DNA of 44,681 bases from Bradyrhizobium uaiense (GCF_010811875.1 NZ_VKHP01000049.1:1-44681), one strand, 5' to 3'; counted from the first letter of the stretch, positions 22,110 to 31,731 are shown. Numbers and translations: made by a program. Notes: generated by a model from the letters alone, not told the origin.

Positions 22110-24518
22110 TCAGACCTTGACCATCGGCCCCTTGGAGGCCGGCCCCTTGGTGCCGCCTCCGCCGCCGTTGTTCGGGCCACCCTTCGGCGGCTTGCGCTTG
22201 CGCGGCGGCAGGCTCTCGGGCTTCGGGGTGACCGGGCCCTCGACATATTCGAAGCCGATCTTGTCCTTGGCGGCCGCCTCGTCCTTGACCAGCACGACGC
22301 GCACGTGTCCGCCGCCCTTGAGCTGGCCGAACAGCACCTCATCCGCGAGCGGCTTCTTGATGTGCTCCTGGATGATGCGCGCCATCGGACGTGCGCCCAT
22401 CTGCTCGTCATAGCCGTGCTCGATCAGCCAGGCCTTGGCGGGCTCGGACAGTTCGATCGTGACGTCGCGGTCGGCGAGTTGCGCCTCGAGCTGAAGCACG
22501 AACTTCTCGACCACCATGCCGATCACCTCGGCATTGAGGTGCGCGAAGGAGACGATCGCATCCAGCCGGTTGCGGAACTCCGGCGCGAACTGGCGACTGA
22601 TGGCCTCGTGATCGTCGCCCTCCCGCTTCGAGCGGGTGAAGCCGAAGGCCTGCCGCGCAAGATCGGCAGCGCCCGCATTCGTGGTCATGATCAGGATCAC
22701 GTTGCGGAAGTTGACCTGCTTGCCGTTGTGGTCGGTGAGCCGGCCGTGGTCCATGATCTGCAACAGCACGTTGTAGAGATCCGGATGCGCCTTCTCGATT
22801 TCGTCGAGCAGCACCACGCAATGCGGATGCTGGTCCACGCCGTCGGTGAGCAGCCCGCCCTGGTCGAACCCGACATAGCCGGGAGGCGCGCCGATCAGGC
22901 GCGACACGGTGTGCCGCTCCATGTATTCGGACATGTCGAAGCGCAGCAGCTCGACACCGAGCGACGCCGCCAGTTGCTTCGCCACCTCGGTCTTGCCGAC
23001 GCCGGTCGGACCCGAGAACAGATAGCTGCCGATCGGCTTCTCCGGCTCGCGCAGGCCGGCTCGCGCCAGCTTGATCGACGCCGCCAGCGACTCGATCGCC
23101 TTGTCCTGACCGAACACCGTGCGCTTCAGCGTCTGCTCGAGATGCTTGAGCACCTCGGCATCGTCCTTCGACACGCTCTTCGGCGGGATCCGCGCCATGG
23201 TCGCGATCGTGGTCTCGATCTCCTTGATGCCGATCGTCTTCTTGCGCTTGCTCTCGGCGACCAGCATCTGCGCCGCGCCGGACTCGTCGATCACGTCGAT
23301 CGCCTTGTCGGGCAGCTTGCGGTCGTGGATGTAGCGCGACGACAGCTGCACCGCCGCCTCGATCGCCTCATTGGTGTATTTCAGCCGATGGTAATCCTCG
23401 AAGTAAGGCTTGAGGCCCTTGAGGATCGCAATCGCGTCTTCCACCGTCGGCTCGTTGACGTCGATCTTCTGGAAGCGCCGCACCAGCGCGCGGTCCTTCT
23501 CGAAGTGCTGACGGTATTCCTTGTAGGTGGTCGAGCCCATGCAGCGGATCGTACCCGAAGCCAATGCGGGCTTGAGCAGATTGGATGCATCCATCGCGCC
23601 GCCCGAGGTGGCGCCGGCGCCGATCACGGTGTGGATCTCGTCGATGAACAGGATGGCGTTCGGATGCGCCTCCAGCTCCTTCAGAACCTGCTTCAACCGC
23701 TCTTCGAAATCGCCGCGGTAGCGGGTGCCCGCGAGCAGCGTGCCCATGTCGAGCGAGAACACGGTCGCGGCCGCCAGCACCTCCGGCACATCGCTGTCGA
23801 CGATGCGCTTGGCGAGGCCCTCGGCGATCGCGGTCTTGCCGACGCCGGCTTCACCGACGAACAGCGGGTTGTTCTTCTGGCGGCGGCACAGCACCTGGAT
23901 CGCTCGGTTGATCTCGGCATTGCGGCCGATCACCGGATCGATCTTGCCGTCACGCGCCTTTTTGTTGAGGTTGACGCAATAGGTCTCGAGCGCCTCGCCC
24001 TTCTTCTTGGCGTCCTCGTTGCCCTTGGCCTCGGTTTCCTCGTCGACGCCGCGCACCGGCCGCGCCTCGGAGACGCCGGGCCGCTTGGCGATGCCGTGGC
24101 TGATGTAGTTGACGGCGTCGTAACGCGTCATGTCCTGCTCCTGCAGGAAATACGCGGCATGGCTCTCGCGCTCGGCGAAGATCGCGATCAGCACATTGGC
24201 GCCGGTCACTTCCTCGCGACCGGACGACTGGACGTGAATCACCGCGCGCTGGATCACGCGCTGGAACCCGGCGGTCGGCTTCGCGTCGTCGGCGCCGTCC
24301 GTCACCAGGTTTTCGAATTCGGTCTCGAGATAATTGACGAGGCTCGTCCTGAGCTTGTCGAGATCGACGCTGCAGGCCCGCATCACCGCCGCTGCATCCG
24401 AGTCATCGATCAGCGACAGCAGCAGATGTTCGAGCGTCGCATACTGATGATGACGCTCGTTTGCGATCGCCAATGCACGGTGCAGTGATTGTTCAAGGCT
24501 TTGGGAAAAAGTTGGCAT
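22110..24518 (-). CDS. clpA: ClpA, ATP-dependent unfoldase of the ClpAP protease
   Basis: An 802-residue class I Hsp100 protein. The N-domain (about 1-145) has the Clp repeat [39 protein letters not shown] domain 1 has Walker A GEAGVGKT (222-229). AAA domain 2 has GPTGVGKT (503-510), with matching Walker [12 protein letters not shown]. The C-terminal tail is Gly/Pro/Lys-rich ([17 protein letters not shown]). ClpA unfolds substrates for ClpP and takes N-degron substrates from ClpS, encoded 272 nt upstream on the same strand. Its length is a little more than E. coli ClpA, from the tail. ATG 24518 begins the N-domain exactly. Confidence 0.97.
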   Translation of the reverse strand: MPTFSQSLEQSLHRALAIANERHHQYATLEHLLLSLIDDSDAAAVMRACSVDLDKLRTSLVNYLETEFENLVTDGADDAKPTAGFQRVIQRAVIHVQSSGREEVTGANVLIAIFAERESHAAYFLQEQDMTRYDAVNYISHGIAKRPGVSEARPVRGVDEETEAKGNEDAKKKGEALETYCVNLNKKARDGKIDPVIGRNAEINRAIQVLCRRQKNNPLFVGEAGVGKTAIAEGLAKRIVDSDVPEVLAAATVFSLDMGTLLAGTRYRGDFEERLKQVLKELEAHPNAILFIDEIHTVIGAGATSGGAMDASNLLKPALASGTIRCMGSTTYKEYRQHFEKDRALVRRFQKIDVNEPTVEDAIAILKGLKPYFEDYHRLKYTNEAIEAAVQLSSRYIHDRKLPDKAIDVIDESGAAQMLVAESKRKKTIGIKEIETTIATMARIPPKSVSKDDAEVLKHLEQTLKRTVFGQDKAIESLAASIKLARAGLREPEKPIGSYLFSGPTGVGKTEVAKQLAASLGVELLRFDMSEYMERHTVSRLIGAPPGYVGFDQGGLLTDGVDQHPHCVVLLDEIEKAHPDLYNVLLQIMDHGRLTDHNGKQVNFRNVILIMTTNAGAADLARQAFGFTRSKREGDDHEAISRQFAPEFRNRLDAIVSFAHLNAEVIGMVVEKFVLQLEAQLADRDVTIELSEPAKAWLIEHGYDEQMGARPMARIIQEHIKKPLADEVLFGQLKGGGHVRVVLVKDEAAAKDKIGFEYVEGPVTPKPESLPPRKRKPPKGGPNNGGGGGTKGPASKGPMVKV

Positions 24519-24546
24519 TCGCGTCCTCTATGGCCCCCTGCCATCA

Positions 24547-24632
24547 TGATCGCCATTACCGGGTCAGGCAATAACAACCTTCGTGATCGCCATTGATATA
24601 GTTACGACGGATCGTGGCGAAAGACCGGTCTT
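24547..24632. promoter_or_regulatory. Repeats and palindrome upstream of clpA
   Basis: TGATCGCCATT occurs twice as a direct repeat (24547-24557 and 24584-24594, 37 bp apart). A perfect palindrome, AAGACCGGTCTT, follows at 24621-24632. All lie in the 272-nt clpS-clpA gap, 29 to 114 bp upstream of the clpA ATG on the minus strand. They may be binding sites for a stress regulator; no sigma-32 box could be placed with confidence. Confidence 0.35.
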
Positions 24633-24790
24633 GCGATGATGGTTTTCTTCTAAATTCGGGGCATCGGAACGTCGCCTGGCAACGTCGCTTGCCCGCGCCC
24701 CGTGATCATACGGGAACGCCGTTCGCCACCACACAAAACGCGATGCAAGACCCGTTCCGCTCCCCGCGGCAGGTCAATCGTTCCCGCGCG

Positions 24791-25123
24791 CTATTTCTTT
24801 TCCATCACACATTGCAGTGGATGCTGGTGCTTGCGCGCGAAGTCCATGACTTGCGTCACTTTGGTCTCGGCGATCTCATAGGTAAACACGCCGCACTCAC
24901 CGATCCCGTGATGGTGAACGTGCAGCATGATCTTGGTCGCCGCCTCGGCGTCCTTGTTGAAGAATCGTTCCAGCACGTGAACGACGAACTCCATCGGCGT
25001 GTAGTCGTCGTTCAGGATCAGGACACGATACAGGTTCGGCCGCTTGGTCTTCGGCTTGACCTTGGTGATGACCGAGGTCGACGGACCGCTGCCCGCACCA
25101 TTGCGGTTGTCGTCATTGCTCAT
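24791..25123 (-). CDS. clpS: ClpS, ClpA adaptor for N-degron substrates
   Basis: A 110-residue adaptor with a flexible N-terminus and a globular ClpS domain from about residue 30. It has [25 protein letters not shown] (NDD and the Met in the N-degron pocket), [23 protein letters not shown] and the C-terminal HPLQCVMEK. ClpS binds destabilising N-terminal residues and hands proteins to ClpA, encoded downstream. The start is uncertain: ATG 25123 (MSNDDNRNG) gives usual length, while ATG 25204 adds 27 Ala/Pro-rich residues; neither has a clear ribosome site. Confidence 0.9.
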   Translation of the reverse strand: MSNDDNRNGAGSGPSTSVITKVKPKTKRPNLYRVLILNDDYTPMEFVVHVLERFFNKDAEAATKIMLHVHHHGIGECGVFTYEIAETKVTQVMDFARKHQHPLQCVMEKK

Positions 25124-25632
25124 TTTCGGCGCCGCCGCGGCGGGCACCGCCGGCATGGACGAAACCGGCTCGGAGATCGGGACTGTCAACTTGGATCGCA
25201 ACATGGCTCAGGCGTTCGAATTCCCCAAAGGAAGCCGGCGGGAAACCGGATGGCGATTGGAAGGTGGTCGCGATTGCCGCAAGACTGATCGCGGAACCCC
25301 CAGCAATGCTTTCCAGATTGCCGCTCCCGGTCCGATCCGGCGGCCGGATCGACCTCCCGAATATGGGCCTCGCGAGGCCCTGCCGCAAGCTAAGACCCGC
25401 CGCGGGCCACCGGTCCGATTCCCGGTACGGCAACCCCTGGAAGGTTAATCATTTCTGCCTGATTTGACAAAGGAGCCGGATATCCAATTTAGGGGGTGTT
25501 CAGGATAGCGAGGGCTTTTGCCCTGCTTTTGATCCTCTATCGGGCCACCTGTCAGGTTTCCCTTGCCCGATTCACAATCTGTTTAGCCGCGCACGTGGAG
25601 ATGGCCGCGCAATCCATTTCCATGAGAGCGCC
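25124..25632. other. Long gap between clpS and the TadG-like gene
   Basis: No convincing gene is present in this 509-nt divergent region (428 nt if clpS starts at 25204). Two exact hairpins lie close together: GATCCGG-CGG-CCGGATC (25334-25350) and the 16-bp palindrome GGGCCTCGCGAGGCCC (25365-25380). A TTGACA at 25464-25469 is a possible minus-35 for the downstream TadG-like gene, with only a weak minus-10. The hairpins fall where a clpS leader transcript would be. Confidence 0.5.
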
Positions 25633-27603
25633 ATGCTTGGTTCAGCCATTTCCAATCGCGTCCGCGCGGCTCTCCGCCGGTTTTCCAGATCAACCGACGG
25701 CAATGTCGCGGTAATCTTCACCTTCGCAATCCTGCCGATCCTCGCCTTCATGGGTGCAGCGGTCGACTATACCCGCGCCAACAACGCCCGCACTGCGATG
25801 CAGTCGGCGCTCGATTCCACTGCGCTGATGCTGTCCAAGGATCTAACCATGGGCACCATCACGACCGCGCAGATCCCGAGCAAGGCGCAGACCTATTTCA
25901 ACAGCCTCTTCACCAACAAGGACGGCCAGGGCATTGCCATCTCGGCCACCTATACGACCCCGACAGCGAGCGCAGCTGCGACCATTCTCCTGAGCGGGTC
26001 CGGCTACATCAACACCTATTTCATGAAGTTTGCCGATCTGTCCGGCGGCAATTTCCAGAAAATGAATTTCGGCACCTCGACGACCACCACCTGGGGCAAC
26101 GCCAAGATGCGCGTCGCCCTTGTCCTCGACAACACGGGATCGATGGCGGACAACGGCAAGATTACCGCGCTGCGCAACGCGGTGGCGGGATCCGGCGGCC
26201 TGATTGATCAGCTCAGCGCGCTGAGCAAGAACAACGGCGACGTCTATATTTCCGTTATCCCGTTCGCCAAGGACGTCAATGTCGGCTCCAGCAACTACGG
26301 CCAGAGCTGGATCGACTGGACCGACTGGCTGAATCCGCCCACGACCCAGCCGGCCAACGGACAGAGTGTTGCGACGCTTCCCATCAACTGGCATGCCGTG
26401 GGACCTGGTGCGAGATGCCCGTTCACCAACACCACCGGCAATACGAATGGCGCCGCAAACGGTGGCTTCGTTTGTAAAACGGGCCCCACAGCAAGCAACA
26501 GTTCGACTACGTCATGGATCCCGTCGACGACGATCACACTGAACGGCGCATCCGTCCAAAATCCAATTTGCCCGACCGCCGATAACAACACCCAGACAAA
26601 GTACAACGGCTGTTGGAGCAGCGAACCAACCGGCGTCCAGGAGAAATTCTGCAGCGGAAGCTCGAACTGCAGCTGCCCAAAGAACGCCTCTGGTTCCAGC
26701 GTCTTGGGTTGCACTTGCAGCGGCACCGGCAGCGGCAAGTCCTGTACCGGATGGACCTATGTTCATAACTGGACACAGCCTGGGCCTAACGACCTGACGG
26801 ACAATCCGAATCAACCCAGAGTTTCCGCCATCGTCGGTTTCAAGGATCCCAGCAATACCCCGAACCAGAACCACGTCTGGACCCCCAACGCTGTGGGGGT
26901 CGCAAATGACTGGCGCCAGCCTTCCACCAACCCGATCAGCACTTGGACCGGCTGCGTCGCAGACCGCACCCAGCCGAACGATGCGACGGGCGTGCTGCCG
27001 ACGTCATCCGACGTCACGACGCTGTTTCCGGCCAACGAGTATTTCGACACCTGGGGTGGCAACGCCTTTTGCAGCAGCACCGCATCTACACCGCTCGAGC
27101 CCGTCATTCCGCTGAGCTACAACTGGAGTGCGCTCAAGACGGCGGTCAACGCCATGCAGCCGACCGGCGGCACCGACCAGTCGATCGGATTGGCCGTGGG
27201 GTGGCAGTCCCTTCTGGTGGGCGGTCCGCTGAATACACCGGCGGAGGACTCCAACACCACCTACAACCGGGTCATCATCCTGCTGTCCGACGGTTTGAAT
27301 ACCCAGGACCGCTGGCCCGATTACGGCGACGGCAGTTCGCAGGCCTCAGGCAACCCAATCGACGCAAGGCAGACCCTGCAGTGCCAGAATCTGCAGAACG
27401 CGAAGGATTCCAGCGGAAATCCGATGTACACGATCTACACCATCCAGGTGAACACGAGCTCGCCCGCCGATCCGACCTCGACCGTCCTCAAGAACTGCGC
27501 CAGCAGCCCCGACAAGTTCTACATGCTGACCAGCTCGACCCAGATCGTGACGACGTTCAACACGATCGGGACCGCGCTCAGCAAGCTGCGGCTGGCGAAG
27601 TAA
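25633..27603 (+). CDS. TadG-like pilus-assembly protein with von Willebrand A domain
   Basis: A 656-residue protein. The N-terminus has a basic region, then a TadE/G-like membrane segment (about 24-45, DGNVAVIFTFAILPILAFMGAAVDYTR) that anchors it in the membrane. A vWA domain begins near 160 with the metal-site motif DNTGSM (D166) and continues to SDGLNTQ. A long insert (about 220-480) is rich in Asn, Thr and Cys (CSGSSNCSCPKN...CTC). It belongs to the Flp/Tad-pilus minor component group, usually exported. No other tad gene is near, so it is an orphan paralogue. A strong terminator follows. Confidence 0.87.
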   Translation: MLGSAISNRVRAALRRFSRSTDGNVAVIFTFAILPILAFMGAAVDYTRANNARTAMQSALDSTALMLSKDLTMGTITTAQIPSKAQTYFNSLFTNKDGQGIAISATYTTPTASAAATILLSGSGYINTYFMKFADLSGGNFQKMNFGTSTTTTWGNAKMRVALVLDNTGSMADNGKITALRNAVAGSGGLIDQLSALSKNNGDVYISVIPFAKDVNVGSSNYGQSWIDWTDWLNPPTTQPANGQSVATLPINWHAVGPGARCPFTNTTGNTNGAANGGFVCKTGPTASNSSTTSWIPSTTITLNGASVQNPICPTADNNTQTKYNGCWSSEPTGVQEKFCSGSSNCSCPKNASGSSVLGCTCSGTGSGKSCTGWTYVHNWTQPGPNDLTDNPNQPRVSAIVGFKDPSNTPNQNHVWTPNAVGVANDWRQPSTNPISTWTGCVADRTQPNDATGVLPTSSDVTTLFPANEYFDTWGGNAFCSSTASTPLEPVIPLSYNWSALKTAVNAMQPTGGTDQSIGLAVGWQSLLVGGPLNTPAEDSNTTYNRVIILLSDGLNTQDRWPDYGDGSSQASGNPIDARQTLQCQNLQNAKDSSGNPMYTIYTIQVNTSSPADPTSTVLKNCASSPDKFYMLTSSTQIVTTFNTIGTALSKLRLAK

Positions 27604-27624
27604 TCGTCCCCTGAGGCACAACAA

Positions 27625-27653
27625 AAAAGCCCGGCCGAAACGGCCGGGCTTTT
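27625..27653. terminator. Bidirectional terminator between tadG-like and phasin genes
   Basis: AAAAGCCCGGCCG and CGGCCGGGCTTTT pair exactly around AAA, with T runs in both directions. It lies between the convergent stops at 27603 and 27676 and can serve both. Confidence 0.93.
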
Positions 27654-27675
27654 CGTTTGTCTTGGTCAGCGGCGC

Positions 27676-28011
27676 TTACTGAGCGGGCGCGAACTTGGTG
27701 ACCAGGCCCTCATAGGGCTTGAAGGTCTGCTTGGCGCAGTCGCTGTACAGGCCGGCGATCTTCTGCGATTCCGCGACGAACGTCTCGTAGGACGAGCGCA
27801 GATACTCGGTCTGCGCCTCGAGCGCCTTGTCCAGCGACTTCACGCCCGACAGCTTCTCGACGAACGACTTGGTGTCCTCAAACGACTTCTTGGCGTAGTC
27901 GCCATAGGCGGTGGCGATCGCCTGGACGCCGCTCTGCAGGTTGTTCGCAGACGCAGTGACCGACTCGAAATGCTCTTTGCCGTAGTTCTGAATGTCTTCG
28001 ATCTTGACCAT
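27676..28011 (-). CDS. Phasin-family protein
   Basis: A 111-residue amphipathic helical protein of the phasin 2 type. It shows VKIEDIQNYGKEHFESVTASANNLQSGVQAIA, then the helix YAKKSFEDTKSFVEKLSGVKSLDKALEAQTEYLRSSYETFVAES, and a C-terminal PYEGLVTKFAPAQ. Phasins coat polyhydroxyalkanoate granules and control their size and number. ATG 28011 has AAGGAA upstream; a longer frame to 28158 runs through promoter DNA. A TGC-N3-GCA palindrome lies in the promoter region, matching a PhaR type of control. No phaC or phaR is in the window. Confidence 0.9.
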   Translation of the reverse strand: MVKIEDIQNYGKEHFESVTASANNLQSGVQAIATAYGDYAKKSFEDTKSFVEKLSGVKSLDKALEAQTEYLRSSYETFVAESQKIAGLYSDCAKQTFKPYEGLVTKFAPAQ

Positions 28012-28106
28012 GGAATTCCTTTTCCCAGACTTTGAAGGCGCAAATTCCCATTGCCGGGAAGCTCCCGGCCTCCTGACGCCGATACAAATATCGCATCGCA
28101 CAATAA

Positions 28107-28133
28107 AGTCAACGAATATTGTGCAACGCACAA
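28107..28133 (-). promoter_or_regulatory. Phasin promoter region with PhaR-like palindrome
   Basis: TTGTGC-AAC-GCACAA (28119-28133) is a perfect inverted repeat with the TGC-N3-GCA core I recall for PhaR-type repressors in Bradyrhizobium. Read on the minus strand, a TTGACT minus-35-like box (28107-28112) follows just downstream of it, and A+T-rich DNA lies beyond where a minus-10 should be. A bound repressor would overlap the promoter. This fits feedback control of phasin by polymer content. Confidence 0.6.
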
Positions 28134-28431
28134 CGACATTTGCCCGAATCCTGGGCATTTGCCATAAACCCCGGGGGACTACGCAACGGTTGCTTAATCT
28201 TTTGGAAACTCGGGCCGCCTAACCTGATTCCCGGACTTTGTTCGCCTTCCGACAGGCAGCCTCGAAAGCTGTTTGTGAACAACACCTTAGCTAGAAGAGC
28301 GACCTGAGCCGCCACCAGGGCCGATGGTTCTGCCCGAAGTGGTCTGTTGCGCAGGCAAGGATCGACGGCCGCCGGGCACAATTTCGCCTCACGAGCCAGT
28401 GATCTAGATAGAAATTGGGACGGGGAAGTAG
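28134..28431. other. Gap upstream of the DD-carboxypeptidase gene
   Basis: This is the 298-nt remainder of the phasin/carboxypeptidase divergent region. No gene, repeat family member or clear promoter was found. Confidence 0.4.
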
Positions 28432-30219
28432 ATGCTTCGAACAACCTTGGCTTCCTCGCGGGCGCTGCGAGTTGGCGTTCTTGGGCTCGTGACCGTCACG
28501 ACGGCGATCCTGATCACCAGTGATAGCGCCGAGGCGCGTCGCCACCGGCGCCACACCGCCCGCCACCATCACAGCGAGTCCGCGTCCGCGCGCGAAAGCT
28601 ACAGCCCGCAATTCGCGTCGATCATCGTCGACGGCAATACCGGTTCGGTGCTGACAGCCAACAGCCCCGACGGCCTGCGCCACCCCGCCTCGCTCACCAA
28701 GATCATGACGCTCTATCTGCTGTTCGAGCGCCTCGATTCCGGAAAGATGAAACTCGACACCGAGATGCCGGTTTCCGAGCATGCCTCCGAACAGGACCCG
28801 ACCAAGCTCGGCCTGCGGCCCGGCCAGACCATCAAGGTCGAGGACGCCATCAAAGGCCTCGTCACCCGCTCCGCCAATGACGCCGCGGTGGTGATCGCCG
28901 AGGCGATCGGCGGCAGCGAAGATGACTTCGCCCGGATGATGACCCGCAAGGCCCGCGCGCTCGGCATGAGCCGGACGACCTATCGCAACGCCTCCGGCCT
29001 GCCCAACGACGAGCAGATCACGACGGCGCGCGATCAGTCGACGCTCGGCCGCGCCATCCAGGATCGCTTCCCGCGCTACTATCGCTACTTCTCGACGACG
29101 GCGTTCAATTTCCGCGGCCACACGATCACCGGCCACAATCGCCTGCTCGGCAGCGTCGAGGGCGTCGACGGCATCAAGACCGGCTACACCCGCGCCTCCG
29201 GCTTCAACCTCGTGACCTCGATCCACCGCGGCAATCGCTTCCTGGTCGGCGTGGTGCTCGGCGGCCGCAGCGGCGGCTCCCGCGACGCCATCATGCGCAA
29301 CCTGCTGGCCGAAAACATCGGCAAGGCCGGGACCACCCGCACTGCCGCCGCGATCACCGAGCGCAATCCGGCCGACGCCAATGTCGAGGTTGCCGATGCC
29401 GACAAAGCCCGCAACGCGGACACCTCGCCGGTCGCTGCCTCGGAGCCCGCCGCCGCAGCTGCCGCGATCCAGGCGCCGCGCCCGGCCAGCAAGCCGTCGC
29501 TGATGGCGGCCGTCGCCGCCGCCCTGCCGCCGCCCCCCGCCAAGCCGGAACCGCAGGCCAAGCCCGAGCCGGCACCGCTGACCTCAGGCGTGATCCAGAC
29601 CCAGCCGATCGCCGCAATCCCCGGCTCGGCTGAACCGATGAAGCCGGTCAAGGTGAAGACCGTCCAGGTCAAGGCCGGCCAGATCAAGCTCGCCGCCGCC
29701 GGCCCGGCACAGTCCGCGCCCCCGATCACCAACGCGATCCCGTCGCGCGGCGAAATCCCCGAGACCTCCAATGCGATGATGGCGCGGGCCGTCGAGACCT
29801 CGAAGCCCGAAATGCCGCCGCAGCCGGCCAATTTCGGTACCGGCAACGGCGTACTCGGCGTGCTGCCGGCCTCGGCCGTGCATGCGCCCGCCCAAGCCGT
29901 GGCTTCGATTGAACCCTCCACCCGCAGCCTGCAAGCCGCCCCGCAGACCAGCGCCGTCAAGCCGGGCGCAGCCCACAGCGGCTGGATCATCCAGGTTGGC
30001 GCGCTGGAGTCCGAGGGCGAGGCCAACAAGCGCATCGACCTCGCGCGCAGCTCGGCCCGCGGCCTGCTCAGCAAGGCGGACCCGTTCACCGAAGTCGTCG
30101 CCAAGGACAATCGCAAGCTCTACCGTGCCCGCTTTGCCGGTCTCGAACGCGACCAGGCCGAAGCGGCCTGCAAGACGCTGAAGCGCGCAGAGATTTCCTG
30201 CATCACCGTCCGCAACTGA
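28432..30219 (+). CDS. D-alanyl-D-alanine carboxypeptidase (PBP) with C-terminal SPOR domain
   Basis: A 595-residue exported DacA/DacF-type enzyme that trims the terminal D-Ala from peptidoglycan side chains. All three motifs are present: SLTK (S87, K90), SAN (147-149) and KTG (249-251). An N-terminal signal/anchor (about 12-35) comes first. A long Ala/Pro-rich linker (about 320-500) leads to a SPOR domain (about 515-595, WIIQVGALESEGEANKRIDLARSS), which binds septal peptidoglycan. The combination is usual in Rhizobiales and targets the enzyme to division sites. ATG 28432 is 48 nt after an untranslated G-rich stretch. A terminator follows at 30241. Confidence 0.92.
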   Translation: MLRTTLASSRALRVGVLGLVTVTTAILITSDSAEARRHRRHTARHHHSESASARESYSPQFASIIVDGNTGSVLTANSPDGLRHPASLTKIMTLYLLFERLDSGKMKLDTEMPVSEHASEQDPTKLGLRPGQTIKVEDAIKGLVTRSANDAAVVIAEAIGGSEDDFARMMTRKARALGMSRTTYRNASGLPNDEQITTARDQSTLGRAIQDRFPRYYRYFSTTAFNFRGHTITGHNRLLGSVEGVDGIKTGYTRASGFNLVTSIHRGNRFLVGVVLGGRSGGSRDAIMRNLLAENIGKAGTTRTAAAITERNPADANVEVADADKARNADTSPVAASEPAAAAAAIQAPRPASKPSLMAAVAAALPPPPAKPEPQAKPEPAPLTSGVIQTQPIAAIPGSAEPMKPVKVKTVQVKAGQIKLAAAGPAQSAPPITNAIPSRGEIPETSNAMMARAVETSKPEMPPQPANFGTGNGVLGVLPASAVHAPAQAVASIEPSTRSLQAAPQTSAVKPGAAHSGWIIQVGALESEGEANKRIDLARSSARGLLSKADPFTEVVAKDNRKLYRARFAGLERDQAEAACKTLKRAEISCITVRN

Positions 30220-30240
30220 TCGACGCCATCTGCTGATCGC

Positions 30241-30272
30241 AAAGGGCCGGCGCCGCAAGCGCCGGCCCTTTT
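30241..30272 (+). terminator. Rho-independent terminator after the DD-carboxypeptidase gene
   Basis: AAAGGGCCGGCGC and GCGCCGGCCCTTT pair around a short CGCAA loop, followed by TTTT. It lies 22 nt after the stop codon of the carboxypeptidase gene. Confidence 0.88.
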
Positions 30273-30462
30273 GCTTTGCGTGTCGCCTGCGAAAACAGTC
30301 GGCCCGTCAGCGCGGCGCGATTATGAAAACTTCTCGTCAAGATTTTACGGTTAAGTTTTCCCGAAAGAATGATCGGCCACGCCGGACAGCGGCGGGTCAG
30401 GCGGGGCATCAATCAGAAACGGAAGGCAGCTCTCGGCTGTGGCGTTGGTAGCGTAGCCGGAG

Positions 30463-31182
30463 TTAGAGATGCGCACGAAGCAGAGTATCCTTGGCCTCGT
30501 TCACACGGGCAGCGAGGTACGTCGAGCCCCCTTGGTCGGGATGGAGTTTCTTCATCAGGGTGCGGTGAGCCCGGCTGATGTCGTCACGCGACGCGCCCGG
30601 CTGCAGGCCAAGGATCTGATAGGCCTCCTCGTTCGTCATTTTGCCGCTCGCCGCCGGACGGCCCTGCCCCCTTGCCCGGTCGCCCTGTGCGTCCTGACGC
30701 CAGGCGGGAAAACGGCGGTCCAGATAGCTTTCAAGTAGCGCGACGCTTTCGGCGTCGAAGCTCGGGACCATCTCCAGGAGCTGCGCTAGGTCGAACTCAT
30801 CGAGCATGCGGCCGGCCTGCGGTCCGGCCACGATCTGGCCCTTGAGCACGCCGCTGCCGTGATCGAGGCTCATGTCGAGATATTGCGAGCGCACCCGCGA
30901 GCTTTGTCCTTGAGAGCGCGAACCGCCGAACATGCCGCCGAGATTGGGAAAGCCTGACGTCCCGAATGGCGACCAGCCAAGCAGCCCGGCGCCGAAGATC
31001 CCGAGCGGAATTGCCACCGCGAGCTCGCCCCGCACGCCGGTAAAGGCCGCAACGGCAAGCGCGAGCACGCCGCCGACGATCTTGATCGCGCGCGCAAGCA
31101 CGGCGGGATTGGCCGCACGAAACATCTGCAGCGCGGAATAAAGGACGACAACGGCAACGACGCCGGCGATCAGGGTTGGCAT
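30463..31182 (-). CDS. Membrane-anchored J-domain protein
   Basis: A 239-residue protein. The N-terminus holds two hydrophobic segments (about 4-18 and 36-65), then a glycine-rich link, and a charged middle (SLDHGSGVLKGQIVAGPQAGRMLDEFDL). A C-terminal J domain (about 180-239) includes YQILGLQPGASRDDISRAHRTLMKKLHPDQGG with the HPD tripeptide intact. The J domain should stimulate a DnaK partner at the inner membrane, similar in plan to DjlA or a Tim14-like protein. It is separated from DUF302 by 130 nt, transcribed away from it. Confidence 0.88.
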   Translation of the reverse strand: MPTLIAGVVAVVVLYSALQMFRAANPAVLARAIKIVGGVLALAVAAFTGVRGELAVAIPLGIFGAGLLGWSPFGTSGFPNLGGMFGGSRSQGQSSRVRSQYLDMSLDHGSGVLKGQIVAGPQAGRMLDEFDLAQLLEMVPSFDAESVALLESYLDRRFPAWRQDAQGDRARGQGRPAASGKMTNEEAYQILGLQPGASRDDISRAHRTLMKKLHPDQGGSTYLAARVNEAKDTLLRAHL

Positions 31183-31311
31183 GCGCGGAATATAAGCGGC
31201 CCGGCGGCAAAATGCATGCGAAGCTTCGTCTCACCGGAGCGTGAGGCGCACCGGCGTGGCGCTGATCCCCGCGATTGAGTAGCTTGCGGCAACAGTGCTG
31301 GAGGAAGCGCG

Positions 31312-31719
31312 ATGACGATTGACGGACTGATCAGCCTCCGCAGCAATGCCGGGCCGAAGCAAACCGCTGACCGGCTCAAGGCCGAACTTCAGGCCAGCGG
31401 GCTGACCCTGTTTGCACAGATCGATCATGCCGCGGGTGCAGCCGGTGCCGGTCTTGCGCTCCGCCCGACCGAGATCTTCGTGTTCGGCAATGCGAAGGGC
31501 GGCACGCCGCTGATGCAGGCCGCGCAGACCATCGGGATCGACCTGCCGCTCAAGGCGCTGGTGTGGCAGGACGAAGCCGGCGACTGCTGGCTGTCCTACA
31601 ACGACCCGGCCTGGCTCGCCGAACGCCACGGCATTGCGGAGGCGACAAGGCAGGTCACGGCCAACATGTCGACGCTGCTCGGCGCGCTCGCGAAAGCCGC
31701 AACGTCAGGCGAGGCCTGA
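31312..31719 (+). CDS. DUF302 family protein
   Basis: A 135-residue soluble protein of the DUF302 family, whose fold is known but whose biochemical role is not. Visible family blocks are GLTLFAQIDHAAGA, LRPTEIFVFGNAKGGTPLMQAA, and PLKALVWQDEAGDCWLSYNDPAWLAERHGI. It has no signal peptide. ATG 31312 follows a good GGAGG. It ends 12 nt before the stop of the convergent vWA gene. Confidence 0.9.
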   Translation: MTIDGLISLRSNAGPKQTADRLKAELQASGLTLFAQIDHAAGAAGAGLALRPTEIFVFGNAKGGTPLMQAAQTIGIDLPLKALVWQDEAGDCWLSYNDPAWLAERHGIAEATRQVTANMSTLLGALAKAATSGEA

Positions 31720-31731
31720 CGCAAGGCGGCG

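Noticed and set aside
21996..24488. Very long open frame antisense to clpA
   Set aside because: Its translation is Arg/Asp/His/Leu-rich low-complexity text, typical of the strand opposite a GC-rich gene. ClpA motifs on the other strand are complete.
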